In this document: piece after piece, positions 22,440 through 35,600 of the stretch | Position numbering within the stretch: position 1 is the first letter of the stretch | Layout of the letters: the number at the start of each line of letters is the position of its first letter | Source of the DNA: Mytilisepta virgata | Taxonomy: Eukaryota > Mollusca > Bivalvia > Mytilida > Mytilidae | Reading direction: 5' to 3' | Assembly: GCA_028015205.1 (NCBI GenBank) | Contig: CM051516.1 | Span: forward strand, 54,874,230 to 54,938,229 | DNA length: 64,000 nt | Made by a program: the position numbers and the translations under genes | The notes under the pieces: model-generated | Seen by the model: only the letters and a program-made list of their open reading frames with translations | What the model was told of the DNA's origin: nothing | Database searches by the model: none

Positions 22440-23500
22440 AATAGTTCCAGTCATGAAGATCCTTAACTTGACGTCCATCGTCAGTCGTAAAATTTCCTTT
22501 ATAGATCTTCTCCTCTGAAACCATTGGGGCAATTGGAACAAAACTTGGCAGCAATTCTTCCTTAGGTGGCCCTCTTTCGGAATTGTATCTAATGACTCTG
22601 CCTATCATCCAAGATGGCCACCAGAGCAAACATAGTTTAACATAGGACACTATGGGAAATTTACTTAAAGATCTTCTTGACTGAAACCGTTAGGCCAATT
22701 AGAACAAAACTTGGCAGCAATGGTCCTTAGGTGGTCCTCTTTCAGAAGTGTATCTGATGACCCCACCCGCCATCCAAGATGGCCGCAAGGGCTTAACATA
22801 GGACCCTATGGGGAATTTACCTAAAGATCTTCTTGTCTGAAACCACTTGGCCAATTGGAACAAAAATTGTCAACGGTGATCCTTTGGAGGTCTTCTTTCA
22901 GAAGTGTATCCTTTGACCGCACCCCATCCAAGATGGCTGCAAGAGCCGAACATAGTTTAACATAGGACCCTATGGGAAATTTACTTAAAGATCCTGTCAG
23001 AAACCCCTCGGCCAATTGGATCAAAATTTGTCAGCAATAGTTTTTAGTTGGTTTTCTTTCGAATTGTATCTGATGACCCTTTCAGCCATTGAATATGGCG
23101 GGGGACTCGGTGGCCGAGAGATCTAGGTAGTTCGTCATGACTATTAATGATCACTAGCCTGTCAACGCCGAGGTTGTAAGTTCGAATCTCACCTCTGGCG
23201 GGGTGTGTTCCAATCAAGGATTGCCAATTTTCCTACCTAAGATCGGTGGTTCTCTCCGGCTACTCCGGCTTCCTCCACCAATAAAAACTGACCGCCGCGA
23301 AATAGCCAAATGTGCTGAAAACGGCGTAAAACTCGAACTAAACAAACAAACATTGAATATGGCTGCCAGAGCCAAAGTTCACTGGAAGATCTTGTTTGAA
23401 ACCAGTGAGCCAATTGAAACTTGACAGCAATGTTCCAGGCTGCCATTCAAGCTGGGCGAATTCCAGGTGAGCGATACAGGCTCATGGGAGCCTCTAGTTG
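22440..23500 (+). repeat. Hairpin-ended tandem-core element, 3' part, with nested SINE
   Basis: Four or so core units of about 155-160 bp (CTTGACTGAAACCGTTAGGC, ATCCAAGATGGCCGCAAG, TAACATAGGACCCTATGG) and the 3' end CAGGTGAGCGATACAGGCTC / ATGGGAGCCTCTAGTT. A SINE at 23100-23351 interrupts one unit, so it inserted after the array formed. Confidence 0.85.
23100..23351 (+). mobile_element. tRNA-headed SINE with 12-bp target duplication
   Basis: Starts GGGGGACTCGGTGGCCGAG, has the B-box-like GGTTGTAAGTTCGAATCTCA and the shared body to ACTAAACAAACAAAC. The array sequence ATTGAATATGGC is present on both sides (23088-23099 and 23352-23363), a clean target duplication showing target-primed insertion into an array unit. 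Confidence 0.93.
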
Positions 23501-24392
23501 TACCTTGAAATTCAAACTTCTAGAAAACATGTCTTTCCTGTTGGGAATTGAATACTCAGTACATTTCAGGCAATTAATATTGCTTTACTTTCAAAATTTT
23601 ATTATTTGAATCTGCAGTTTTGTTTGTTTGGTTTTTCTTTCTTTATATGTTTCTATAATATATTTCTAGTTATTCTTTTGAATTAAACATTTAGGCCGGG
23701 AGCACAGCTGATAGGTCGTGAACGAAGAGTGTACATATACGTATGTACGTCGGCCCTGCTTGGTTAGATTTTCGCGTTTAGGTCCATTTCTCATAAACCC
23801 ATTGAGATATATCAATGATATTATACCATTAAAATCTAATAACACTGAAAACAGATGAACAACATTTGGGTCACCTACATTTAATGGATGAGTGACTCTG
23901 ATAAAGTTTTGCATTTAGGTCCATTTCTCAGAAACTTATGGAGACATGATATTCTTTAGTTCAACACCTTTCAGCAACATATAAGTCCTCATGACCTACA
24001 TTTTAATCTTGGTGACTCGTAATTATTATTTTTTTAATCTTAAATATATACATATTTTTATGATAAACTATTGTAGGCAATGAATTCTTATGTGAACAAA
24101 CAGAAATTTTATGCTTAACCATTAGTAAGTTCTAGGCTTTTACCCTATACAGGTGAATTAGGGTAATTGCCAAGAATTTTGTATCTCTTTTTGAAATATT
24201 GCTTAGAAGGACACCCAGAACCAACATCTGGATTCTACTGCCATATGAAAGGAGATACCTAAAGATACAGCCAAAAATTCATTTTGGTTCTGAGTTTCCT
24301 TTACTTAAAGACGTTAATTTGGCAAATACATGTATAAAAAAGTGTCCCCAAAGCGATATTCACGCATGCAGAAAAATTGTTGTTAAATCATT

Positions 24393-26246
24393 TTTAGCTC
24401 ACCTGACCCAAAGGGTCAAGTGAGCTTTTCTCGTCACTTGGCGTCCGTCGTCCGTCGTACGTCGTCAGTCGTCCGTTAACTTTAACAAAAATCTCGTCTG
24501 AAATTACTGGGCCAAATTGAACCAAACTTGGCCAAGGGTATCTAGTTTAAAATATGTGACTGATGATCCCACCTGCCAACCAACATGACCGACATGGCTA
24601 AAAATAGAACATAGGGGTAAACTACAGTTTTTGTCTTATATCTCAAAAACTAAAGCATTTAGAGCAAAACTGACATGGGGTAAAAATGTTCATCATGCAG
24701 GTCAACATCTACCTGACATGAAATTTTCTAACGAATTGGTCAACCCTTTGTTGGGTTATTCTCCTTAAATTGTTAATTTTAAGGAAATTTTGCTGTTTTA
24801 GGTTATTATCTTGAATATAATTATAGATAAAGTAAGATCTACAAATAAGTCAACATGAACAAAATCATTGATTGACCCCTTATAGGAGTTTTTACCCTTT
24901 AAAGACAGTGTCCGGTGTAAACTTTCCTTTAAAGATCTTCTACTCTGAAACCACTGTGCAAATTGGGACCAAACTTTGGTGGAATGGTCATTGGGTGGCC
25001 CCCTTCCAAAATTATGTCCGGCATCCCCGACTCCCAACCGACATGGCTGCTGTTACTAAAAATAGAAAAAGGGGGATGAATTTAAAAAATCTTATATGAA
25101 TCTACAAGGCCAATTGGTCCAAACTTGGCAGTAATGGTCCTTAAGAGGTTCTATGTCAGAATTATGTCTGATGACTGTTAACCAAGATGGCCGCCACAGC
25201 CAAAATTAGTTTAACATAGGGCCTTATGGGAAAATTCATTGAAAGATCTTCTTGTCTGAAACCACTTGACCAATTGGAACCAGACTTGGCAGCAATGGTC
25301 TTTTGGTGGCCCTCTTTCAGAATTGTGTCCGATGACCCGGACTGTCAACCAAGATAGCCGCCACAACCGATCTTAGTTTAACATAGGACCCTATGGAAAA
25401 TTCATTGAGAAATATTCTTGTCTGAAACCACTTGACCAATTGGAACCAGACTTGGCAGCAATGGTCCTTTGGAGCTCCCCTTTCAGAATTGTGTCCGATT
25501 TCGTGGACTGTGATCAAGGTGGCCGCCACAGCCGAATTTAGTTTAATGTAGGACCCTATGCGAAATTCATTTAAAAATCTTCTTGTCTGATTCCAGTTGG
25601 AACAAGACTTAGCAGTAATGGTCCTTAGACGGTTCTCTTTTAGAAAGGTGTCTATTGACGTGCACTGTCAACAAAGATGGCTGCCACAGCCGAACTTAGT
25701 TTAACATAGAACCCTACCGAAAAACCAGCCAAATTGGCTGCTGCACATAAAGTTTTAGTCCTGTTCAAATTTTGTGGACTGTGAACCAAGATGGCCGCCA
25801 CAACCTAACTTAGTTTAACATGTTCTGAAACCACTAAGCCAATTAGAACTAGACTATGTAGCAGTGGTCCTTAGATTGTCCTCTTTTAGAAGTGTGTCTG
25901 GTGACCCGGACTGTTTACCAAGATGGCCACCACTGCCGAATTTAGTTCAACATAGGGCACTATGGGAAAATTCATTGAAAAATCATCCTGTCTGGAACCA
26001 CTTGACCAATTGGAACCAGACTTGGAAGCAATTGTTCTTAGGAGGTTCTCTTTTAGAAATGTGTCTATCAACCATGATGGCTGCCACAGCCTATCTGTAT
26101 AACTATCTACTATTGAAATCCTTGGTTTAACATAGAACCCTATAGAAAAACCAGCCAAACTGACTGCAACACTTAAATTTTTAGTCCTGTTCAAGGTGAA
26201 AAGTTAAATCCAGGTGAGCGATAAAGGCTCTTGAGAGCATCTAGTT
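24393..26246 (+). repeat. Hairpin-ended tandem-core element, full copy
   Basis: 5' hairpin AGCTCACCTGACCCAAAGGG / TCAAGTGAGCT, CGTC/CGTA tract, leading block with CATAGGGGTAAACTACAG, then about eight core units of roughly 150 bp (ACCACTTGACCAATTGGAAC, CCAAGATGGCCGCCACAGCC, TTTAACATAGGACCCTATGG), and 3' end GGTGAGCGATAAAGGCTCTT / GAGAGCATCTAGTT. Intergenic, just upstream of EIF1A. Confidence 0.88.
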
Positions 26247-26392
26247 TCACAAACTTAACACATTTTAAATAATTTTTTTAATTTTTTTTTTTTTTTATTA
26301 TATTTTATTTTACAATCAATCACATTAATCATTGTATATTATTTTTAATCCTCCAGTATCACATGTGGCGTCGTGATTGACAATAAAGCATT

Positions 26393-26412
26393 TGTTGTTG
26401 TTGTTGTTGTTA
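26393..26412. repeat. Short (TTG)n microsatellite
   Basis: About six uninterrupted TTG units upstream of EIF1A. Confidence 0.85.
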
Positions 26413-26518
26413 AGCTCAGAGGGATACATATTATTGTGCTCCTACTCAAATAGGAGGAATGTACAAAAAAAGAAGTTTAAATCTATACCACAATTCCATT
26501 CGGTTTAAAAATCCATTG

Positions 26519-26526
26519 CTTCCGGT
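26519..26526. promoter_or_regulatory. ETS-like motif upstream of EIF1A
   Basis: CTTCCGGT (ACCGGAAG on the other strand) lies about 105 bp before the EIF1A start codon. This core is common in housekeeping promoters. No TATA box is obvious, so an ETS-driven TATA-less promoter is plausible but only inferred. Confidence 0.35.
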
Positions 26527-26631
26527 TTCACAACAGCCATTGACAAAATATTGCGTGGTAACACAAAAGAACAGCATTGAATAGTTTTTCTTGAAAATCA
26601 AAGAAATAAATAGTTCATTCAAAGCTGAAAT

Positions 26632-26647
26632 ATGCCAAAGAATAAAG
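26632..26647 (+). CDS. EIF1A: EIF1A exon 1
   Basis: ATGCCAAAGAATAAAG codes MPKNK plus one base, then donor GTAGAT. The short first exon and its phase match exon 2 and reproduce the invariant N-terminus. Confidence 0.93.
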
Positions 26648-29600
26648 GTAGATAAATAAACACGCCTAAATTTTTGAACCGGACATTTTGACACACGTTG
26701 AAGTTTATTATAACATTTTCCATCCGGACATCTGTCAGAAATTATACCCTCTAGGCTCTACCTACTGTGTGTCTTTTTACAAACTTGAATTGTTTTTTTT
26801 TTTGAATTGTCAGTTTTAACTCTTTTTAGCTATTTCAACACACGGTCTTATTTCATACAAATGTTGTTATGCACGATTTATTAATGTTTTGGGTAAGACC
26901 AGAAATAAATGTCGTGTATCACAGGCGGTCCTACTAAAAGAAGCCTGCCAAGGTAAATGAAGCCTGCAGAAGCCTGCAAAAGCCTGCAGGTTAATGGCTA
27001 TAGGTACGTTGAATATTTTTACATATTATGGTAGATGAAAGTATATTATTTGAAAATATCGAAAAAAAAATTATTTTGATAAGTTTTTCGACTCTTAATC
27101 GATGATTTTCTATTGTCGCATTTGAAGCCTGCAAGAATGCGACGCCATCTTGTTTTACCTTAGATTCGAGTTGACATGTATAGTTAATTACCCAGTGTAT
27201 ATTGTAGAATAAACAATTTTAAGTAAATAATCACATATTAACATTTTTATAGAATTATTAAAAGAAATAACTATACTTATATAAACTAAAAATAACTTGA
27301 AATATTCTCACTTAAATAAACAATTTAATTAATATAATTTAATACTGAATTGACAACTTTCTAAATCACTTCACTTTTTTCACTTCATTTGCACACAACG
27401 TGATATTTGATTTAAAAAATAATAGTAGCTAATTTATAATAGAAGCTTTTTTTGTTTCAAATTATTATTATTATTTACATATTTTCAAAATAGTAGCAAT
27501 TTGATATTTGATTTAAAGAAATGTGAAAATCTCACAAACACTAATTTTTCATTTTTCAGAAAATCTTCACTTTCATTCATTTGTTCAGGCTGCTGTTTAG
27601 ATAGCTTTGGAAATTTTGATTTTTTAGCAGGTTTAAAGAGGTTAAACAAGAACGGGAATTCCGTTGAAGTTGCCAAATTGGAGCTTATTCTATCCAGATT
27701 TTTTCAAAAACACTGTCTCCACAATATTTAGAGGTAAATAGAACTTTGGCTATAGATTCAGTAGGAACTTCACATTTGAGCAAGAATTCGACATATTGGG
27801 CAGTGGAGACGACTGAAGATGGGAATTGTCTTTTAAATGCCATCTCCATCGGAATTCAAAATTCAGAAATTCTTTCTGTAGAAATTAGATATAGGATTCA
27901 GTACAAATCTTTTTATACGGACGAACACAGACGATGGACTAAATTATAGAATATTTTTTATTCAATTTTGGTTTTTTCTTCTTCCGCTTTAGGTTAACGT
28001 TTTTCTATTTCTTCTTCCTCTGCTCTCACAGTTTTAGCTGAAAAAGATTTTTTTTTCAGAATTGTAATTTTGTATATAGTTTCTGATTATGAAAAAAGTA
28101 AAAGTAAATAAATAAATTAAAAAAAAAAATGGACCCAGAAGTAGAACCACGTCCTTGTCATTGGGTTTGGTAACATATTCATTTATGAATATGGCAGAGA
28201 GTTCTACATTTTTATTACATTCAATTAACATTAATCTCAATAAAATTGTTTATTTTACAATATACACTGGCTAATTAACTATACATGTCAACTCTAATCT
28301 CAGGTAAAACAAGATGGCGTCGCATTCTTGCAGGCTTCAAATACGACAATAGAAAATCATCGATTAAGAGTCGAAAAACTTATCAAAATCAATTTTTTTT
28401 TCGATATTTTCAAATAATATACTTTCATCTACTATAATATGTAAAAATATTCCACGTACATACAGCCATTAACCTGCAGGCTTTTGCAGGCTTCATTTAC
28501 CTTGGCAGGCTTCTTTTAGTAGTACCCATCACAGGGGCTCGTTACAATTGACACAGTATGTCATCTGTGACTGACCCAGCCACTATTTATAATACCATAT
28601 CAAAAGGGAGGAATCTATTCCGAGAGCGCCGTATCGCCAGATTTTTTTTCTGTTCTCCAACCAGTCTGCTTTTTGCTCATTTCTGCAGTAAAATGATTAT
28701 ATTTAACAAAATGCCTACCTTTTAGCCCTAATTTCCCACCAGTCTGTTTTATTGGCTCATTTCAGTCCCATATCTGATGAAATCAGAACTTCACTGTCCG
28801 GAAGTGACCCACATTTGTATAATTACCGCCCAGTTTGACATATCCATTCCAGAGATAATTTGGAACTTTTTTTATCGGAATACCTTTGGCGTCAAGTATG
28901 CGAGGATAGGAAAACTATGGTAACTTCCAAATTATCTCCGGAATGGACACGACCCAAATCAGCCTGCGTTTGTGGACATGTACACAGACAGATCCGAAGT
29001 AAAATTGCAGCATCCAGAGTGAAAAATATATGTTCAGACGTATAGTACAGATATATTTTGTCTTTGGTATGTTCATTGTATTGTACGTCCCACATACTTT
29101 TGTAACTTATTTCTTGATACAAAAACTCTTGACTTTATTACAGTTCATAACATTTAGGTTGGATAGGTTGATCATGACATTGATTCATTTCAGGAATTGA
29201 TATGAATTTATACCTGTGTATTAATTAAAATAAATATAACAAGTGAAAGTTAAAATATTTTAGAGTTAGAAAAAATGCATTGTGTAATGAGGAACCAGAG
29301 TGAGTTATCTTTTCCTTACCAATGTAGGAAAGGGAGATAATTAAATTATCTCCCTTTTGTCTTGAGGCTAAAAGGGAGACAAATTTATTATCTCCCTTAC
29401 CTACATTGGTTAGGAAAAGATAACTCACTCTGGTTTCTCATTATAACTGTATTAAGATAAACCATAAATGAATTCTTGAGCGATGTACAAAACTGACACA
29501 TTTTATTGGCACAAATGATGACCATGGCTTGGACAGTGAAAATGAAAGGTTGGCTATGACTTTTAAAGTTCAATTTTGATGGTGACAACATTTCATAATT

Positions 29601-32600
29601 TAATATTGGATGTAACATGTCATTTGATTGGTCATATTTCTTTCGTCTATCATATCATAGACTAAATTTTCTTTTCTACTATGACGTCATTTAAGGGAAT
29701 CCTGACATTTTAGACATCAAATCAAACATTGGAATTAAATTGTAAGGATTGACAGTAATTTTGTTTTCAGTCTATTCTAAATAACCTCAATGCACATGGT
29801 GCACACTTAAGGATTGACTGTAATTTTTTTTCAGTCTATGAAGAAATAACCTCAATCACGTGGTGCACACTAAATAATCCGCATAGCGGGTTATTTGAAA
29901 GTGTGCACCATGTGCATTGGGGTTATTTGACCAATCAAATGACGTGTTACATCTAATATTAAATTATTTTCAAATAACCCACTATTTAGTGTGCACCACA
30001 TGATTGAAGTTATTTCTTCATAGACCAAAAAAAATTAGAGTCAATGCTTAAATAAAACAATTTTCGAATAAATTTTAATATTAGGATTCAAATTTTGTTT
30101 GAAATATAAAGATCCCTTACATGTGTAATGACAAAAGCAAGTCCAAGGATTTGTCGGGTTTATGGAATGATGATTCCCACATCAATCTCCTAGTGTAATA
30201 CAACAATCTGCTGCCAAATAATGACTGGAACAAAATCAAAAATGTTTAAATATAAATGTTGGTACTTCAAATTGGGAAAAAAATTAATAAAAATATTGTA
30301 AAGGTTTAAAAAATGATGTGACCAGTCTAATTTTTATTTGTCGAGGATGCATATATGTGTCTTATCAAGAATCCTGGTAAGGTGTGAAACAGTTATGGAC
30401 CAGGACAGATAAAATATTTACATGTACCCTCCTATTTTAGGTGAGAATGCCTAAATAGGACATATTTTCTGATGCTTTAATTTGTAACCAACAAATTCAT
30501 ATACAAGTATATGAAAATGATTCTTTGTAGGAAAGGGAGGTAAAAACAGAAGAAGAGGAAAGAACGAAAATGAAAATGAAAAACGTGAACTTGTGTTTAA
30601 AGAGGATGGTCAAGGTATTAAAATACTTTTAACGTAATAATATATTTTAAAACTTCGAAGCCAGCTCCTAGGCTATGTCATGAAATAGAGACATGCACAC
30701 AGAATTTTTACTTCTGAAAATATTTCATGTGTAGTGAAATGAAAATTCTGTCTCCTACAATACAGTTGTGTAAAATTAATGAAAACGGGTGAGAGAATAT
30801 TGTTATTGGAATATACATGTATGTGTTTATTTACACACTTGCAAACAAATATATATGAATATAAATGAGAGTCTTCATGTACATGTATTTAGTAGCTCAT
30901 TTTTATGCCCTGCCACGAATGATTTACCCTTGTCCGTATTTACGTCCCGATTTGGTTAAGTTTTGCGTTTAGCTCCATTTCTCAGAAACCTATAGTAATA
31001 CATGTATATCAATAATATTTCACCACTACAGTCCTCTTGGGTTGCTATGACCTACATTTCATGCTTCAGTGACTTTGGTTAAGTTTTGGGTTTACAGGTG
31101 TAGGTTCAATTTTCAGAAACCTATATTGTTTTTTTAGGGTGGGTCTTATAGGCAATTTTTCTAGTTTATAACTGGAATTCTTAAAAACATATTTATTTAG
31201 ATCAGGATAGAACTTCTGAATACACTTTTCTTTTTTAATACTGCATAAGGGCAGAGGCAAGCACTTATTATGAAGATAAAAACTCTCAAGCCTTACGAAA
31301 TATTTATAATGTCAATAATGAATGTAGCTTACACGTAAATAAATGTGAGCAAATATGGAATCTGTGCATAGTTATTTTGAATTGAGCGTAACTTTGACGG
31401 CGATAAATATTTCTCAACCTTATCTGCCATTTTTTAATGCATAAATGACGCTAATATGCACGTTATCTGGGCACTGGACATGATACATGTACATTTTGTT
31501 GTAGTTTAATTTAGTGGTTTAAATATTTTGATCAATGTTAAAAGTTTGCATAATTGAAAACGTCATGTCTTTTAACATCTTGCTGAGGCCAAAATTATAA
31601 ATAGCTTTGTTTCCCACACGCAACTGACCATGTAAAAAAGTTGTGACCGAAATTTGTTTTGGGGTCCTTTGTCATAAATTTTTTTTAATAGAATGGGATA
31701 TGTGGGGTGACTGGAATCGCTCTGAACTTACCATGAACTCTTTGAGTTGTTCCCCTTTGCTTCAAACCAGTGTGACTTTACGAAAGAACAAGTATTGGTG
31801 TATGCTACAGTCACACAACATTTCCCATCAGGGTTTTAGCTAAAGCCATTCATGCATATTCGTCTTGGATGCGTCATCCTTCAGTTTCGTTCCTTCCTGT
31901 GGTATGTGTAGATTTTATCAGCTGTGTCCAAAGAATTTTCATGAAAAGCTACCAACTCAGGTTGAAAATGTAGGTTTGGGTGCAGGTACAAGAGTATTTT
32001 TAAGAACGGCCTGATTAGGGTTTTTATGTCACAGTTCATGTGTACCAATGGAGGGAGGTTCAAGTATGCTTGAATAAAATAAAAAATTTTACCTACTTAC
32101 CTACCCATAGAATAATGGTCTGTCGGACAACAAATATTTCAATCTTGGTCTAATTTTTTGGAAAAATTGTGTTTATGATAATAATTGTAATTAACAAATA
32201 GTAAAACATAACTTTTCACTTTGAAAAATTATCATTGGCTATATACTATCATTTGGTTTTCTAGTAATTCATTCTTCACTGATGGAAACATCCGAACTAA
32301 AGATATGTAATTGTTTTTTATTAAAGAATATGCACAGGTAACAAAGATGCTTGGTAATGGTCGATTGGAAGCCAATTGTTTTGATGGTGTCAAAAGATTA
32401 TGTCATATAAGAGGAAAGCTGAGAAAAAAGGTACAAATAACTGTATTCTGATTTAGATTGTGGTTACATTTTCCATATTTACACAAAATTAAGCCACATG
32501 GAATCTATGTTTGGACTTTTCTTTGTTGGAGACTTAATAAAATTACTATAATTATAATAATGAATTAATGCATGTTCATAGTATAAAATTTCTTGGTCAT

Positions 32601-35600
32601 AAAATAAGCAGTAGTAAATTGGTTAATTTTAGACTGGTGGGATTTGGTCAAGTTGTCATACATAAGTATCCCTGCTTTTGAAGGTACAAATTTTATGTAG
32701 TAGTATCTTTTCAAACATCATGATTAGATTGTATTTAAGACTTCTTTTCACATTTTGAGAAGTTTGTGTAATTAAAGTTATATTGTGAATTTTGTAAATA
32801 TGAACCACTTTTCACTTTACATGTAAATGGAACTGAATGTTTTGTATGAACACTTTCAGGTGTGGATTAATGGTGGAGATATAATTTTACTGGGATTAAG
32901 AGATTATCAGGACACAAAAGCAGATGTAATATTAAAATATACACCAGATGAAGCTAGAAATCTAAAAGCTTATGGAGAACTGCCAGAACACAGTAAGTCT
33001 TTTGAAAAACAATTTAACCCTTTCACCAATGGAGCCCCCACCGGAAGTAACCCTTGCATGATGGCTTCCCTGACAAGCTGGCAGACTTGAGTGGCTACTT
33101 TGTTAATGCTTTAGAACATTAATTTTGGGTCATCTATTCTTTATTTGAATAAAAATGTAAATAAAATATATTCTCTTCACGATCTTTTTAGTTTTTGAAT
33201 GAAAATGTGAAGATTCGGTAGCAAACGGGTTTCCGTGGCTGGATATGTTGAAATTCTTCAAATATCGTTAAAATCGCTCTAAATATGCAATTTTGTCATT
33301 CAAAATTATGAAAATTATTTCAAGAAATAAACTTCCAATCATCGATGTCCATTCCCATCAATTTTGGACAAATTTGGCACATTTGATACGAAATAGATAC
33401 ATTGCTAGCATCTAATCTTGCCAATAAATTTCTAAAATTCATTTTTCGGTGAAAGGGTTAAGGAAGATGTCTTAAAAAGAATTACAATATCAGAAACAAT
33501 TGAAATATCATTATACCTTTGAATATTATTTTGATCAAGACAAAGAAGACAATTTGCTTTCGAATGACGTCAAAGCTATTATAATGAAAACATACAATTT
33601 TGCGGGAAAATTTAAATAATGCCATATGACCAATTCGGGTCATATGATTAAATAATTAAGCAAAACTCTGAGTTTGGTATCATAGGTACCATCCTCGACA
33701 TGAAAAGGAGAGCTTTTTCTGAATAAATTTTTTAATCTGTTAAAATGCACAATAAAACTGATGTCGCAATTTTGTCTAGTTTTCAACAGATGATCATGTA
33801 TTTTTACCATTCGTTTATAGCCGTGAGCATTAAGATTGTACCACTCTTCAGCACCAATGTAAAGCCTTTGGCTTCATCTCAGGCTGCACAGTGGTACAAT
33901 CTCATTGCCCATGACTATAAATTCAGATGACTAATACATATAATTCATCTTCCATTATTTACTGGTATGTCAAATAGCAAAAGTAAACCACATAACACAT
34001 TGCTCATAATTTCACCACACTTAATAGATTTGTTTGACTGAGAAATGTCCATATTTCACCATTCAATCCATGCCTTTAATTTTAGTTTTCATAAATTGCT
34101 TAATGGTACATGTATGTACTATTGAAAAGTAAAGTTTAACCAACATCAAATCAATTTCATTGTATGTTTCATTTTAGCAAGAATTAATGATGCTGCATTT
34201 GATGAAGAACAGGGTGGTGACAACATTGTTTTCGATGATTTTGATGATGATGATGAAGACATCGATGACGTATGTATATACAATTTATGACAGATAGTCT
34301 TCTAAATCATTGAATTATTGTTTTGTATTGTCTCTTCAGTAGTTATGATGGTCTTAATGGCTGAGTTTTATTTCATGCTTGAGTGACTTTGTCACATTTT
34401 TGAGATAAGGTCCACTGCTCAGCAATTTGAATACGTAAACCCACCATATAAATAGATAGTTCTTAGTGGGTACATGTCAAAATGACACCTGCTTTTTGAC
34501 CTTGACCTAAATTTCATGGGTGAGTGACCTGTGTCACATTTTCGTGATTAAGTCCATTTGCCAACCATATCTGGTCAGTTGATAGTTCTTAGTGGGTACA
34601 TGCCAGTCTGACACCTGTCTCAGGACCTTGACCTCAATTTCATGCTTGAGTGACTTGTGCTACATTTTTTAGATTAAGTCCATTTCTCAGCAACTGTATA
34701 ACCTAGGCCCATATTAGTTCTTAGTGGATACATGCCAGTCTAACACCTGTCAGCTGAACTTGACCTGAATTCCATGCTTGAGTGCCTTAATATACATTGT
34801 CATAATTTTCATGTTTCACTTTGAACAAAATATTGCAATCACGCTTATTTCATTACAAAACTTGGAATCATGGGAGGTAATTTACGCATGTAGGTTGGAA
34901 CTTCTGGTTAGAAAATATATGCGTGTTACCGGGGTCATATGCATAAATTTACTACACAACAAATGAAATAATGCAGTCATGTGACAAATTGCTCAAAGTG
35001 AAAGTGGAATGATGAAAATGGTGGGGTGAAGGGAATAAAGCTTTCATTTGTGGTACAGGGAGATTGTTGGTGAATTAAATGTACATATTCTTAGAGAAAA
35101 ATGAATTAGGAATCGATTGATATTATGATTTTGAGTCTAAAAACTGCATCCCCAAGTCTGGGTCGGCAATTTCCATGTTTTCTATATGGAGTGCGCTCCC
35201 CAGCATATCACAATCAAAGTACTGAAGTACTGAACATCAGAGGACCTCAAGTTATGTTGGATTATTGATAAATGACAGGTGTTTATATAGTACCTGCCAG
35301 ACAGATGTTCACCTTACAATATAGTACACATAATATAATTTGCTATCATATCTGAGATACTGTCTTATGGTAAGAAACTTATCTTTGTGAATTATCCATG
35401 AAATGTTGACGTGGTCAAATGAGAACTGCTAGATTGGCATTATGACCGTATAGTTGCACACTTGCAAAATTCTTTAGCTTATTACTTATGACAGAGAATC
35501 AACATAGCAAATATTTTTTTGACTAGTCACTGAATTATGAGAAAGAGGTCAAGACAATCATATTAAAACAGATAAATTGTAATATTTGGGTGAAAGATAC

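Noticed and set aside
23100..23190. tRNA-like A and B boxes suggesting a tRNA gene (also at 9200-9290 and 62900-62998)
   Set aside because: The same sequence continues into a conserved non-tRNA body and tail in every copy and has target duplications, so these are SINE heads; no cloverleaf with a clean acceptor stem was found.
27485..27676. Minus-strand frame with a basic [18 protein letters not shown] segment inside the OTU transposon
   Set aside because: It looks somewhat protein-like, but it overlaps a plus frame of equal length, has no known domain and the OTU motif is on the plus strand; left undecided rather than annotated.
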